Shown here piece after piece: positions 1 to 8,380 of a stretch of DNA of 64,000 bases. Under the pieces are notes generated by a model that ran no database searches, was not told the DNA's origin, and saw only the letters and a list, made by a program, of their open reading frames with translations. The stretch spans positions 62,001 to 126,000 of the forward strand of contig JACRDF010000022.1 in the NCBI GenBank assembly GCA_016212925.1, given 5' to 3'. Position 1 is the stretch's first letter. Every line of letters starts with the position of its first letter. Both the position numbers and the translations under genes were made by a program. The DNA is from Desulfomonile tiedjei (GTDB lineage: Bacteria; Desulfobacterota; Desulfomonilia; Desulfomonilales; Desulfomonilaceae).

Positions 1-338
1 AAAAGATCCAGAGTGGCAAGAGCCATTCCCGGAATACAGAAGCCGCACTGAACCGCGCCCTTTTCGACGAATGCCCTCTGAACCCGGTTCAAAACGTCTC
101 CATTTGCCACCCCTTCAATAGTGGTAATCTGACGACCCTCCAACTGGGCCGCGAGCATGAGGCAGGAGAGGCGGCTTTCACCGTCAACCAGGACAGTGCA
201 CGCGCCGCAATCCCCTGCGCCGCAGGACTCCTTCGTACCTGTGAGGTTGAAGTCCTCGCGAAGCAGATCAACCACGCGGCGATCGGGATTTGTGTCAATC
301 ACGGTATCCACACCGTTGAGCCTGAAGGTGATTCTCAT
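1..338 (-). CDS. (2Fe-2S)-binding subunit of a xanthine dehydrogenase/CO dehydrogenase-type molybdenum hydroxylase, 3' partial
   Basis: Iron-sulfur electron-transfer subunit of a molybdenum hydroxylase. The reading frame starts at an ATG at 336-338 and runs off the left edge, so about 112 residues are visible. It has the plant-type ferredoxin motif CGAGDCGAC near residue 40 and, further on, the start of the second cluster domain with QCGFC and IPGM. Both are hallmarks of the small subunit of this family. The ATG overlaps the stop of the molybdopterin subunit by 4 bases (ATGA), so the two are translationally coupled. A FAD subunit may lie outside the window. The physiological substrate cannot be told from sequence alone. 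Confidence 0.93.
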   Translation of the reverse strand, partial: MRITFRLNGVDTVIDTNPDRRVVDLLREDFNLTGTKESCGAGDCGACTVLVDGESRLSCLMLAAQLEGRQITTIEGVANGDVLNRVQRAFVEKGAVQCGFCIPGMALATLDL

Positions 339-2665
339 TCTGCTGGTTCCTTGCCTTCGGCCTCACGAATTGCTCGGAGCACGCGCTCGGGTGTCAAGGG
401 AGACCTAAAAATCCGCACACCGCATGCATCGGCCACAGCATTTGCTACAGCCGGCAGAGGCCCGTTTGTGGCGACCTCTCCCGCGCCTTTGAGCCCGAAA
501 GGCCCTGTCGGCTCGTGTACCTGGACCGGAATAGAATCAATTTCCGGCACATCCGCGGACGTGGGGATGGTATAGGTGGAAAAGTCCGGTGTCAGCACCT
601 TTCCGGCGCGTACTTCAAATTCCTCGGACAAGGCGTAGCCCAGACTCTGAGCAATAGCTCCCTGTATTTGCTGTTCATAGATTTCCGGATTCATAACGTT
701 GCCGCAGTCGCTGACCGCAAGGTACCGCTTGACGTCTACCGCGCCCGTAAGCTCGTCAATTTCAACCAAGGCCACGTGAGCGCCGTAAGAGAACAGGGTG
801 TGTGGAAATCCGTGCAGCCGGAGGTCATCAGGGACGCCGAGATCATCTGTGGCGGTGGGCGCCCTGAAATATCCAACCGCGACTCTTTCCGCCGGGTTGA
901 GTAGCTGCGCGATGCGGGAAAGTGACAACTCCCGCCCTGTTTTCAGATGCCGGACCGCACCCGGAATCATCGCCAGGTCTTCCTTACCGGGGGCCATCAA
1001 CAGGTCCGCGGCCCTTTGGAGGATGCGGCCTTTGAGGGTTTCCGCGGCTTGGATAAGAGCGTTGCCAAAAGTGTATGTGCAGCGACTGGCCGAGGCCGAT
1101 CCACTCGGTAGCGTTTGGTCCGTGTCAGGCAAGATGATGTCGATCCCATCCGCTTGTTGAGCCAGAATGTTGCCTACTATCTGAACATTTGTGCTGGCAT
1201 TCCCCTGACCCATATCCACCACTCCGCAGTACACTCGTATCCTGCCGTCAAGAGTCAGCTCCAGCTTGGCATTGGCATAATCCGGCACCACAGGTCCATA
1301 TCCGGACGCTTGCATGACCGCAGCCACGCCGACCCCGCGGCGTTTGAACGGCCCGGCATTCGACTTCCATCCTGTCCGTCCTGTCCACAACGGATGTTTG
1401 GACAGCGTCTCAAGGCAATCGGCAACCCCTGTGGAGGAGACCAGCGTCTTGCCCGCACAATTCTGGTCGCCCTTTACAACCGCATTCTTAAGGCGGAGCT
1501 GCACGGGGTCCATCCCAAGTTTTGCGGCCAACATGTCCATCATCTGTTCCATTGCCGCAGTGACCTGAGGGACCCCGAATCCGCGAAACGCTCCACCGAT
1601 GGGATTGTTTGTATAAACAGCCCAGCCTTTCAGCAGAACATTGGGTATGCGATAGGGCCCCCCGGCGTGTTCCAGGGCCAGGGCCAAAACCACGCCACCG
1701 AGGTGGTCGTATGGGCCGGTATCAAGGAAGAGTTTCACGTCAAGAAAGTGCAGAGTTCCGTCGTTCTTGGCGCCCAGTCTGTAATACATGCGTGCAGCAT
1801 GTCGTTTGGTCCCGGAAAGGAAGGATTCCTCCCTTCCCCACCACATTTTCACAGGCCTTCCGCCCGAATGGAGAGCAGCGAGGCCGAGCAGGCTTTGGAC
1901 CGTCACACCGTCTTTGCCTCCGAACGCGCCTCCAACATACGGTGCAATTATTCGAATCCGGCTCATATCCATACCGAGCGCTTCAGCCACTTCCATGCGG
2001 TCACGGAAGGGGGTTTGCGTAGAACAGACTATTACCAGTTTGTCGTCCTGTTCGATCCGGGCCCAGCCGGACTCGGTCTCCAAATAGGCGTGCTCCTGCC
2101 GCTGAGTTTCAAAGCACGCGTCCAGGAGCAAATCACATTCTTCCTCGGCTTCCGGTCCTTTGCCCGTTTTAAGGTCGCCTTTCAAGAGGACGTTGCCTTC
2201 CGCGTTGTCCGTGTGCACGAGGGGGGCGTCACCGTGGAGCGCCTGCTCCGGGTCGAACACACCGGGAAGAGCCTCGATGTCGCAATTTATTAAGTCGAGC
2301 GCTCGGTTCAGAGTTTCTCTGCTTTCCGCGAGGACAAGCGCTACCGCGTCGCCGCAATGACGCACCTTGTCGTCAACCAGGACAGGCTGATCTTTTCTGA
2401 TAACTCCCTGCCTGTTGGTTCCCGGAACGTCCTTGTGGGTGAGGACGCAAATGACTCCGGAAAGCTGTCGGGCTGACTCAGCATCGATGCTTTTCAAGAT
2501 ACCATGCGGAACGCCTGCCCTCTTCACTCCTGCCCAGACCATGTCTCGGCCGTAATAGTCCGCCGCGTACTTGGTCGTGCCCGTGACTTTTTCGTAAGCG
2601 TCAACCCGAGGCAAGGGTGTGCCTATGCTACAAGGCCTCATGGATTGTTTGTTCTGGAATTTCAT
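335..2665 (-). CDS. molybdopterin-binding (catalytic) subunit, xanthine dehydrogenase family
   Basis: Large catalytic subunit (776 residues, normal for the family) carrying the molybdenum cofactor; it hydroxylates an N-heterocycle, purine or aldehyde. An N-terminal a/b-hammerhead domain (TPLPRVDAYEKVTG) is followed by cofactor-binding segments GGAFGGKDG and FRGFGVPQ. The C-terminal GLKGAGEVATNG contains the expected active-site glutamate. Its stop overlaps the ATG of the 2Fe-2S subunit. No strong ribosome-binding site precedes the first ATG; a second ATG at codon 9 is a possible alternative. The absence of the cysteine-loop motif expected of aerobic CO dehydrogenases, together with the anaerobic context, argues for a purine, nicotinate or aldehyde-type substrate, but this is inference. 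Confidence 0.93.
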   Translation of the reverse strand: MKFQNKQSMRPCSIGTPLPRVDAYEKVTGTTKYAADYYGRDMVWAGVKRAGVPHGILKSIDAESARQLSGVICVLTHKDVPGTNRQGVIRKDQPVLVDDKVRHCGDAVALVLAESRETLNRALDLINCDIEALPGVFDPEQALHGDAPLVHTDNAEGNVLLKGDLKTGKGPEAEEECDLLLDACFETQRQEHAYLETESGWARIEQDDKLVIVCSTQTPFRDRMEVAEALGMDMSRIRIIAPYVGGAFGGKDGVTVQSLLGLAALHSGGRPVKMWWGREESFLSGTKRHAARMYYRLGAKNDGTLHFLDVKLFLDTGPYDHLGGVVLALALEHAGGPYRIPNVLLKGWAVYTNNPIGGAFRGFGVPQVTAAMEQMMDMLAAKLGMDPVQLRLKNAVVKGDQNCAGKTLVSSTGVADCLETLSKHPLWTGRTGWKSNAGPFKRRGVGVAAVMQASGYGPVVPDYANAKLELTLDGRIRVYCGVVDMGQGNASTNVQIVGNILAQQADGIDIILPDTDQTLPSGSASASRCTYTFGNALIQAAETLKGRILQRAADLLMAPGKEDLAMIPGAVRHLKTGRELSLSRIAQLLNPAERVAVGYFRAPTATDDLGVPDDLRLHGFPHTLFSYGAHVALVEIDELTGAVDVKRYLAVSDCGNVMNPEIYEQQIQGAIAQSLGYALSEEFEVRAGKVLTPDFSTYTIPTSADVPEIDSIPVQVHEPTGPFGLKGAGEVATNGPLPAVANAVADACGVRIFRSPLTPERVLRAIREAEGKEPAE

Positions 2666-2706
2666 TTAGATTTTCTTGGCCATGGAAAAATTAAGGACCA
2701 ACCACA

Positions 2707-3819
2707 TTAAGGTCTCCGAACCACTTTGGCGAGCGCCTCGACAAAGGCTTCCATTGCTTCCATTCTAGCGATAGTCACTCTGATATAGTTCGGGAAACGG
2801 AACCCGGTCATCGTCCTGACCATGACGCCCTCGGCCATGAGCTTGCGATAGACCAAAGTGTCGCTCATGGGGAGCTTGATCATCATGTAGTTGCCCTCTC
2901 CTGAGACCGTGTGAAGCCCTAAGCCGGTCAGTTCGCGGCTAAGGAACCTTTTACCTTCCGCCACCAGCTCGCGAGTTCGCCGGATGTGCTCCGTATCGCC
3001 CACCGCGGCCAGGGCTGCTTCCTGTGCCAGGGAATTGACCGAGTACACGACGCAAGTCCGTCGTATTATGTCTACCACATCCGGGTCAGCTACAAGGTAA
3101 CCAATGCGGAGGCCGGCCAACCCGAACATTTTGGAAAACGTCCGAAATACCACTATGTTCGGGTACTCGTTCATCAGGGACATTCCGTCGGGGAAATCAT
3201 CCGAATCGACGAACTCGAAGTAAGCTTCATCCAGCACCACGATCCGGCGGCCACCCACAGCATCGAGGAACGCCCGCATAGTGACCCGGTTCCAATAAGT
3301 GCCGGTGGGATTGTTTGGATTGCACACAAACAGGATCTTGGTGCGTTGGTCTATCTGCTCCAACATTCCCTGCCAATCGAACCCGTAGTCCTTCAGAGGC
3401 ACCAGTCGCGCCTCGAAGCCGGAAAACTGGGCCACCCACTCATAGACCGCGAATGTCTTATCCGCGGTGACAATATTATCCCCCTTTTCACAAAAGGCTT
3501 TTATGACGAACGTTATTGCCTCGTTGGCTCCGTTGCCTACCAGGAATTGGTCAGGGTGTTTGCCGAATTGATCGGCCAACTTCTTGCGCAGATAATAAGA
3601 GTCGCCGCTGGGATAAACGGCCGCTCCGGGAGGCGGAAAGCGCTTAATTACTGCTTGGGCGAGAGGAGGTGGGCCTAGGGGGTTCTCGTTATTGTTGAGA
3701 CGATACAGGCGAGAGCACCCGTATAGTTTCATCAATTCGGCATCAGGCTTACTAGGGATATATGCCTCAAAATGCCGAACATAATCCGGAACCAATCTTT
3801 CCAAAGTGGGGCGGTTCAT
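2707..3819 (-). CDS. hisC: histidinol-phosphate aminotransferase (class I/II PLP aminotransferase)
   Basis: PLP-dependent aminotransferase of 370 residues, the usual HisC length. It converts imidazole acetol phosphate and glutamate to histidinol phosphate in histidine synthesis. NNNENPLGPPP near the N-terminus, CNPNNPTG, VLDEAYFEF and the PLP-lysine motif TFSKMFGLAGLRIGY are all present. The start overlaps the stop of the upstream 441-residue gene by 4 bases (ATGA), so the two are probably translated together. No other his gene is adjacent, and HisC relatives include enzymes acting on aromatic amino acids or threonine phosphate. The fold assignment is therefore firmer than the exact substrate. 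Confidence 0.85.
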   Translation of the reverse strand: MNRPTLERLVPDYVRHFEAYIPSKPDAELMKLYGCSRLYRLNNNENPLGPPPLAQAVIKRFPPPGAAVYPSGDSYYLRKKLADQFGKHPDQFLVGNGANEAITFVIKAFCEKGDNIVTADKTFAVYEWVAQFSGFEARLVPLKDYGFDWQGMLEQIDQRTKILFVCNPNNPTGTYWNRVTMRAFLDAVGGRRIVVLDEAYFEFVDSDDFPDGMSLMNEYPNIVVFRTFSKMFGLAGLRIGYLVADPDVVDIIRRTCVVYSVNSLAQEAALAAVGDTEHIRRTRELVAEGKRFLSRELTGLGLHTVSGEGNYMMIKLPMSDTLVYRKLMAEGVMVRTMTGFRFPNYIRVTIARMEAMEAFVEALAKVVRRP

Positions 3820-5141
3820 CCTGGCAGATCACCTGTTTTGAGCTGGAAGACCACCAGGTCCCGATTGCCCGCGTAAGGCAAGACCAAGCGAGGTTCAAAG
3901 TCGTTCTTCAACAATGCGGGGACGAATTCCATCTGCCAGGGCTCTCCCAGGTCCAGCGGAAAGAGAACGTTCGTTAGGCCTTCGTTCGTGAGGATTTCCA
4001 CGTGACGAGCCAGATTGTCCTCTGAATCAGTCCCTGACAAGACGGGGTTGAGGGTAACCTGCTTATTGGGACGGTCAAACTCGGCGGACAACACCGAGTA
4101 CGCCTGCGTGGCTTCTCCTTGACTCCGAACGAGCCGAATCTCCCGCGCCAGAAAAAGACGCTCAAATTCCCCTTTCAGGAATGCTTCGAGTTCCGGATGG
4201 CACCACACCGCGGTCCCTGCATCCTCCAGCAGCTCACGATAGAATATAGGTAGCTCCCGTGTGCCTCGGTCCTCGGTCCGATACCTCAAGATTCCCAGCT
4301 TCTGGAAATATCCTTCGGGCAGGTCCTGGGTCGGAAATCGGTTTGTCAGCCCAACAACCTCGGTTCGGGCCAGGTTCTCTATACACCTATCTACGAGTGA
4401 CGCGGCCATTTCGGTGCGAGTCTCTGATTTGGGTCCGAGGACATATGGTCCATAGCATTCCGCAACGGTTTGCCTGGCCATGTGCCATAAGATCCCTCCT
4501 CCGATCTGCCCGCGTTCGTCGCTCGCTATGCTTGCCCGATATTCTCCCGAAGCCACCATATCGGCGACTTTGCCGGGAAAACTAAAGAAGGGGGGCAGAA
4601 TCATTCCGGCATATTGCCTATGGACAAGGCTGACGAATAATTTGACTTCCTCAGTGTCTGGCGTTCTCAGTTTGAAATGAACAAGGCCCTGTATTTTTGG
4701 CAGATCATCCGTAGCAATGACCGGATAATCCTTGTCCTTAGTGAGAGTCAGAAGGTGTTTGTTGCTTTCGCCCACAAAAAAATCGAAGCGATCTACCATG
4801 CGGGAGGCTATAAGAAGCCCGGTTTCCTGAAAGCTCGTTTCGTCCTGGACAGACGCGGTTGCAGTCAGGTTGAAAGACCGCATGTTAAAGTCTTGCGCTT
4901 CAAAGAAGAACTGCACTTTGACGTAGTACAGACCTCCGAAACATCGAATTTCAAGTTCTTGGCGCGGGACTCCAACCGTGCAGAGGTAGGCAAAGATCTC
5001 CTCAGTGGCCAGGGTTAGAGCCAGTGCGCCCGAGTGATCCATTCCAAAAGCACCGGCGCTGTTTTCCACAAAAGAGGTGGCCAACTTGAGAAACGCCGTA
5101 TCGGCTTCGAGGCTTAGTGTAACTTGCTGCTTCCGAGGCAT
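3816..5141 (-). CDS. two-domain protein: RsbW/SpoIIAB-like ATPase domain plus GNAT-like acyltransferase domain
   Basis: A 441-residue protein. Residues about 10-135 resemble the histidine-kinase-like ATPase fold of anti-sigma factor kinases: ALALTLATEEIFAYL matches the N-box helix with its Glu, and ETGLLIASRMVDRFDF matches the G2 region. From about residue 150 the sequence reads like a GNAT acyltransferase (GGGILWHMARQ, then a helix before LTNRFPTQ). The remaining ~130 residues are unrecognised. It is the first gene of a two-gene unit overlapping hisC by 4 bases. The combination suggests a regulator whose nucleotide-binding domain senses or controls acyl transfer. Function is unknown; domain calls are from pattern only. 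Confidence 0.65.
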   Translation of the reverse strand: MPRKQQVTLSLEADTAFLKLATSFVENSAGAFGMDHSGALALTLATEEIFAYLCTVGVPRQELEIRCFGGLYYVKVQFFFEAQDFNMRSFNLTATASVQDETSFQETGLLIASRMVDRFDFFVGESNKHLLTLTKDKDYPVIATDDLPKIQGLVHFKLRTPDTEEVKLFVSLVHRQYAGMILPPFFSFPGKVADMVASGEYRASIASDERGQIGGGILWHMARQTVAECYGPYVLGPKSETRTEMAASLVDRCIENLARTEVVGLTNRFPTQDLPEGYFQKLGILRYRTEDRGTRELPIFYRELLEDAGTAVWCHPELEAFLKGEFERLFLAREIRLVRSQGEATQAYSVLSAEFDRPNKQVTLNPVLSGTDSEDNLARHVEILTNEGLTNVLFPLDLGEPWQMEFVPALLKNDFEPRLVLPYAGNRDLVVFQLKTGDLPG

Positions 5142-5430
5142 TTGAGGGGGACGGCTCCTGTAGGCTAACGATTCTTAGGGGCGTTTTGGACCGCTTATGT
5201 GAGCTTGTCAAACAGACCCGGCCTACCCGCAGCAATACATGAAAGACAGCGGGCAGCGACAAGCATGAGGATAGCGGAAAAGCTCTTGGTACCGCAATCA
5301 ATATTAAGTGCTCGAAGGGATGTGTTTATCAGTCTGTCCTTGCAGGCATCCGAACGAGCGACCAAGCTCTTTGTTGGCCGCATGGGGGATAGCTTACCCC
5401 TTTCGCGGCCTCACTGACGCCATCCGGCAT

Positions 5431-5457
5431 GTCATGGCGAGCGCAGCGAAGCAATCC
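5431..5457. repeat. dispersed repeat fragment of the GCGAGC..AGCGAAGCAATC type
   Basis: Reads GTCATGGCGAGCGCAGCGAA followed by GCAATCC. From general knowledge, this string or its complement recurs in noncoding DNA of many bacterial genomes as a short palindromic repeat remnant. Only one copy was noticed in this window. Confidence 0.45.
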
Positions 5458-5519
5458 GCTCATATCGGTGCGGCTCTCTCTGGTCGCGACTGAACGGTTA
5501 TGGGGGGTGGACCATTTTC

Positions 5520-5558
5520 TTGACAGGCCATAGCGAAAGATTTAGTTAGTATACTAAC
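5520..5558 (+). promoter_or_regulatory. marR promoter with palindromic operator
   Basis: A consensus -35 box TTGACA sits at 5520-5525. The -10 region is overlapped by the perfect 14-base palindrome GTTAGTATACTAAC at 5545-5558, which ends 11 bases before the marR ATG. A perfect palindrome over the promoter of a MarR gene is the normal arrangement for autorepression. Confidence 0.7.
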
Positions 5559-5569
5559 GGATGTAAAGT

Positions 5570-5980
5570 ATGCGATACCACGAATGCATAGTGTTTCTTC
5601 TCGCAAAGGCCTACCAGAAGGCTCACGGGAATCTGAAAAGAAAAGTTGTCCCTTTCGGGCTCACACCTGTTCAGGTTCTAGTCGTTGAAGCATTGCGCGA
5701 TGAAGAGGGGGTCTCCGCCGGAGAGATGGGTCGGAAACTAATGCTGGACAGTGCTACACTTTCCGGTGTCCTCGATAGATTGGTCGAGAAGGGATGGATA
5801 ATCAAGGAAACCGATTCAGCGGACAAGAGATCTTTGCGGATCTACCTTGGATCGAAGGCCCGTGACCTGAACGAATTCATAGCTGTGGAGCGGGAAAAAG
5901 CAAACGAGGAGATCCTCGGTGAATTGTCGCTTGAGGAACAGGTCCTATTGAAGCGACTGCTCAGGCACATCAGTGGGTGA
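5570..5980 (+). CDS. MarR family transcriptional regulator
   Basis: A 136-residue winged-helix repressor of normal MarR length. The HTH spans about residues 45-75 (SAGEMGRKLMLDSATLSGVL), followed by the wing with the DKRSLRIYL pattern seen in the family. MarR proteins bind palindromes as dimers and release on binding phenolic or other small ligands, or on thiol oxidation. The perfect palindrome over its promoter suggests autorepression. The next gene on the strand is a ferredoxin with a related half-palindrome upstream, so that gene is the probable second target. The ligand is not known. Confidence 0.92.
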   Translation: MRYHECIVFLLAKAYQKAHGNLKRKVVPFGLTPVQVLVVEALRDEEGVSAGEMGRKLMLDSATLSGVLDRLVEKGWIIKETDSADKRSLRIYLGSKARDLNEFIAVEREKANEEILGELSLEEQVLLKRLLRHISG

Positions 5981-6000
5981 TTTTTTTGGTCCGATATCTT

Positions 6001-6014
6001 GTATGCAAACTAAC
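6001..6014 (+). promoter_or_regulatory. candidate second MarR operator
   Basis: GTATGCAAACTAAC matches the marR operator GTTAGTATACTAAC at 10 of 14 positions, keeping the ACTAAC half-site exactly. It lies 86 bases before the start of the ferredoxin gene. The match is by eye only. Confidence 0.4.
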
Positions 6015-6099
6015 CCCCCCAACCGATATCTTCAAAAGGAGGAACGGACGGTGCGGAAGGTCCATCTATTTTCCGGTTTCATGAGTCTTGGAGGTGATC

Positions 6100-7239
6100 A
6101 TGACTGACGAGAAAGCGTACGTGGCTCTTATAGACCGATGCCGAACCGGGATTTTCGGTCTTCCGGAATCCGAACTGCTTCTGCCGTTGTTCAAGATTCG
6201 GTTCACACGGGAGGAAGCAGCGTTCCTCTTGGATTTGCCTGACAAGCCTCAAACCATCGAAGACCTTGTGAAGAGGTTTAGCCTGCCTGCAGAAGAGCTG
6301 AAGGCAAAAATGGAGCCAATGGTTAAAAAGGGGTTTATCCGCGAATACGAGAGCAAATCAGGGGCTAGGTATTCGTTTTCTGACCCGATGTTTTTCTTTT
6401 ACCGCATGCCTGGCTGGAAGGGTGAAGATGATGAATGGAATCGTAAGATATCGCCAATGCTGAACAAATATTACGTCGAAAACCTGGGCGCGGAGGTCAT
6501 GGGACACCCCACCAGGGGCCTTCGAGCAATACCCGTAGGGCAAACGATCAAGGATACCAGGCAGATACTCCCCTATGAGGACGTTCTTGAATACGTGCTG
6601 ACAGCCGACTATCACGCAGTGGCCACCTGTCCTTGTCGTCATCGTCACAATCTTGATCCCAGCCTCCCCGACTGTAAGCACGACACTGAAACTTGTTTGC
6701 ATTTCGGGCAATTGGCCCGTTACATGGTAGAAAATGGTATGGGCCGGCAGATAGCCCGTGAAGAAACGCTGGAGATTCTCAAAAAAGCCGCGGATGCAGG
6801 ACTGGTCCACGGCATCTCGAACACCAAGACGGGGATCGATACCATATGCAACTGTTGCTCATGCTGTTGCCAGTTCCTCGAACCGGTAAAGATGCCTCAT
6901 TTGGTTATGGGCAAGCACCAGCGGTCGAATTACAGGGTGCAAGTCAACCCCGAGACCTGTCAGGCATGCGGGCTTTGCGCGCAGCGTTGCCCTGTGCAAG
7001 CGATTGAACTGAAAGGCAAAGATAATGTCCCGAAACCGGGAAACCGCGGGAAACTTAAGTCAAAAGACCTTAAGGAAGTGGCCTACGATCCCGATCAGTG
7101 CATCGGATGTGGGGCCTGTGCTCACAAATGCCCGACTCAGAGCTTGAGCCTCGTCCGCCGCGGGGAGAACGAGGAGGATATTCCTGAGAACGTTTTGGAA
7201 CTTGGCAAGAGGTTGCTCAGCGAACGAAAACACGATTGA
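6100..7239 (+). CDS. 4Fe-4S ferredoxin-type protein with N-terminal winged-helix domain
   Basis: A 379-residue cytoplasmic iron-sulfur protein. The start is the ATG at 6100, spaced after GGAGGT; an upstream in-frame TTG at 6088 overlaps that ribosome-binding site and is less likely. Residues about 15-90 look like a winged-helix DNA-binding or interaction domain (TIEDLVKRFSLPAEELKAKM). The middle carries an unusual set of cysteines (CPCRHRHN...CKHDTETCLHFG, then CNCCSCCCQF). The end has two typical 4Fe-4S motifs, CQACGLCAQRCP and CIGCGACAHKCP. Probably an electron carrier or redox sensor controlled by the adjacent MarR. Family members occur in anaerobic deltaproteobacteria; the partner enzyme is unknown. 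Confidence 0.82.
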   Translation: MTDEKAYVALIDRCRTGIFGLPESELLLPLFKIRFTREEAAFLLDLPDKPQTIEDLVKRFSLPAEELKAKMEPMVKKGFIREYESKSGARYSFSDPMFFFYRMPGWKGEDDEWNRKISPMLNKYYVENLGAEVMGHPTRGLRAIPVGQTIKDTRQILPYEDVLEYVLTADYHAVATCPCRHRHNLDPSLPDCKHDTETCLHFGQLARYMVENGMGRQIAREETLEILKKAADAGLVHGISNTKTGIDTICNCCSCCCQFLEPVKMPHLVMGKHQRSNYRVQVNPETCQACGLCAQRCPVQAIELKGKDNVPKPGNRGKLKSKDLKEVAYDPDQCIGCGACAHKCPTQSLSLVRRGENEEDIPENVLELGKRLLSERKHD

Positions 7240-7304
7240 TCAAAGATATTCTACTCTGCGCGCAGGACCCGGCCACCAGACCTCCTGTCGCTTCGCGCCC
7301 CGCG

Positions 7305-7361
7305 GGTGGGACCGGCATCTTGCCGGTCATTCCAATAGACAGGCTGGAAGCCTGTCCCACC
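7305..7361. repeat. REP/BIME-like palindromic element with two inner hairpins
   Basis: A 57-base element bounded by the inverted repeat GGTGGGAC / GTCCCACC. Inside are two perfect hairpins, GACCGGC-atctt-GCCGGTC (7310-7328) and GACAGGC-tggaa-GCCTGTC (7338-7356). The design (short paired palindromes in noncoding DNA) is that of REP/BIME elements. It sits between the ferredoxin and Rrf2 genes. Confidence 0.7.
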
Positions 7362-7455
7362 GAACGTCCGGGCTACCCGCCGCGCAACACAATTCCGCCG
7401 TATCCATTAGTTTTGAGACAGCCGCCTTCGCGCGCCCCCAGATTGGTAAAAAAAC

Positions 7456-7509
7456 TTGACACGGAAACATTGCGGTGGTAAAACTCTACTTAATCGGTCG
7501 AGAAAGTAG
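7456..7509 (+). promoter_or_regulatory. rrf2 promoter with inverted-repeat operator
   Basis: The -35 box TTGACA (7456-7461) is followed, after 17 bases, by a weak -10 TAAAAC (7479-7484). The inverted repeat CTACTT-N12-AAGTAG (7486-7509) lies across the expected transcription start. Its position 16 bases before the regulator ATG suggests autorepression by the Rrf2 protein. Confidence 0.55.
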
Positions 7510-7525
7510 TATTGCGGCAGGGCGT

Positions 7526-7975
7526 ATGTCAATCTCTCAAAAATCTCAATATGCTGTGAGAGCTGTCTTTGAATTGGCAAAGCGCCATGGGAAAGGGGCC
7601 ATCAGGATCAGCGAGATAGCGGAGGCCCAGGCCATTCCCCGTCGATTCCTGGAGAATATTCTCAACCGTTTGAAAGGGGGGGGATTTGTCGAGTCGGCTC
7701 GGGGTAGAGACGGCGGATATTTCCTGACTCGTCAGGCTCGTGAACTCACAGTCGGCGAAATTCTAAGGTTTACGGAAGGCCCCCTGTCTCCTGTGGACTG
7801 CGGAGTAAAAACTAAAAAGGACACTTGCCCCATGTATGGGTATTGCCCGTTTCTTTCCTTGTGGGAACGAGCGGAGAAGGCCCTGGAAGCAGTCTACGAC
7901 GGCACTACTTTTCAGGAGCTTGTACAGCAGGAAGCCAAGGCACGGGAGGAAGGATTTGTTGACTATGCGATCTGA
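7526..7975 (+). CDS. Rrf2 family transcriptional regulator (IscR/CymR-like)
   Basis: 149 residues from the ATG at 7526; the open frame extends further upstream, but MSISQKSQYAVRAVFELA is the typical Rrf2 start. A winged helix (ISEIAEAQAIPRRFLENIL) and GGYFLTR wing are followed by a loop with DCGVKTKKDTCPMYGYC. Its three cysteines are spaced like the Fe-S-binding set of IscR-type members. It heads a cluster of a MoeB/ThiF-like enzyme, CysK and a Cys/Met-metabolism PLP enzyme. That context suggests control of cysteine or sulfur supply, as CymR does, though the cysteines would also suit a redox or Fe-S sensor. Confidence 0.88.
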   Translation: MSISQKSQYAVRAVFELAKRHGKGAIRISEIAEAQAIPRRFLENILNRLKGGGFVESARGRDGGYFLTRQARELTVGEILRFTEGPLSPVDCGVKTKKDTCPMYGYCPFLSLWERAEKALEAVYDGTTFQELVQQEAKAREEGFVDYAI

Positions 7976-8380
7976 AATCTTCGTGGTCGAAGCTTCGGGT
8001 TTCGAGCGACCTTGTCCAAAAAAAAATGACAGGTCCTTCGCTCTCATGGCAGTGTCATGCATGCGGGTCTTGTGTGGGGATCTCCTTAGCGGCCCCTCCA
8101 CATTTGAATCTTTTGTCCTCGATCAACCGGAGTTCCTGGAAACTAGGGTGATTTTTTTTGCGGTAAATGTCTATCAGAACGATCGAGTTACTTAACTAAT
8201 AGGAGGCATCCCTTTTCCCCGGGTCTCGCGGTAGGACACTTTTGTTGATTTCAACCCCGACGTCGGCCCCATAACCCTTGTGAGCGGAAGGAATGGAACG
8301 GCCTTACCGGCGTCCGAAAAGACCACGAGGTCGGCTCCTGAAACAGTTGGTCCTAGTCAAAACAGAAGGAGGTAAGGCAA
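7976..8380. other. intergenic leader between rrf2 and the MoeB/ThiF-like gene
   Basis: A 405-base gap with no convincing open frame. It holds a small palindrome AGTTA-CT-TAACT (8186-8197) followed by AGGAGG without a start codon in reach, and ends with a strong AGGAGG ribosome-binding site before the ATG at 8381. I looked for a SAM or T-box leader and did not recognise one. A regulatory site or untranslated leader is plausible because of the length. Confidence 0.4.

Larger units (their letters stand above)
5142..5569. other. intergenic region between divergent units
   Basis: A 428-base gap between the divergently transcribed ATPase-GNAT gene and marR. It contains a 27-base dispersed-repeat fragment (5431-5457) and, at its right end, the marR promoter with a palindromic operator. 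The short open frames present have no ribosome-binding site or recognisable composition, so I see no gene here. Confidence 0.6.

Noticed and set aside
1115-2293. A 392-codon plus-strand open frame opposite the molybdopterin subunit
   Set aside because: Antisense shadow of a well-recognised gene with cofactor motifs on the minus strand.
7976-8380. Possible SAM or T-box riboswitch before the MoeB/ThiF-like gene
   Set aside because: None of the conserved cores of the S-box, SAM-II or T-box leaders was recognised.
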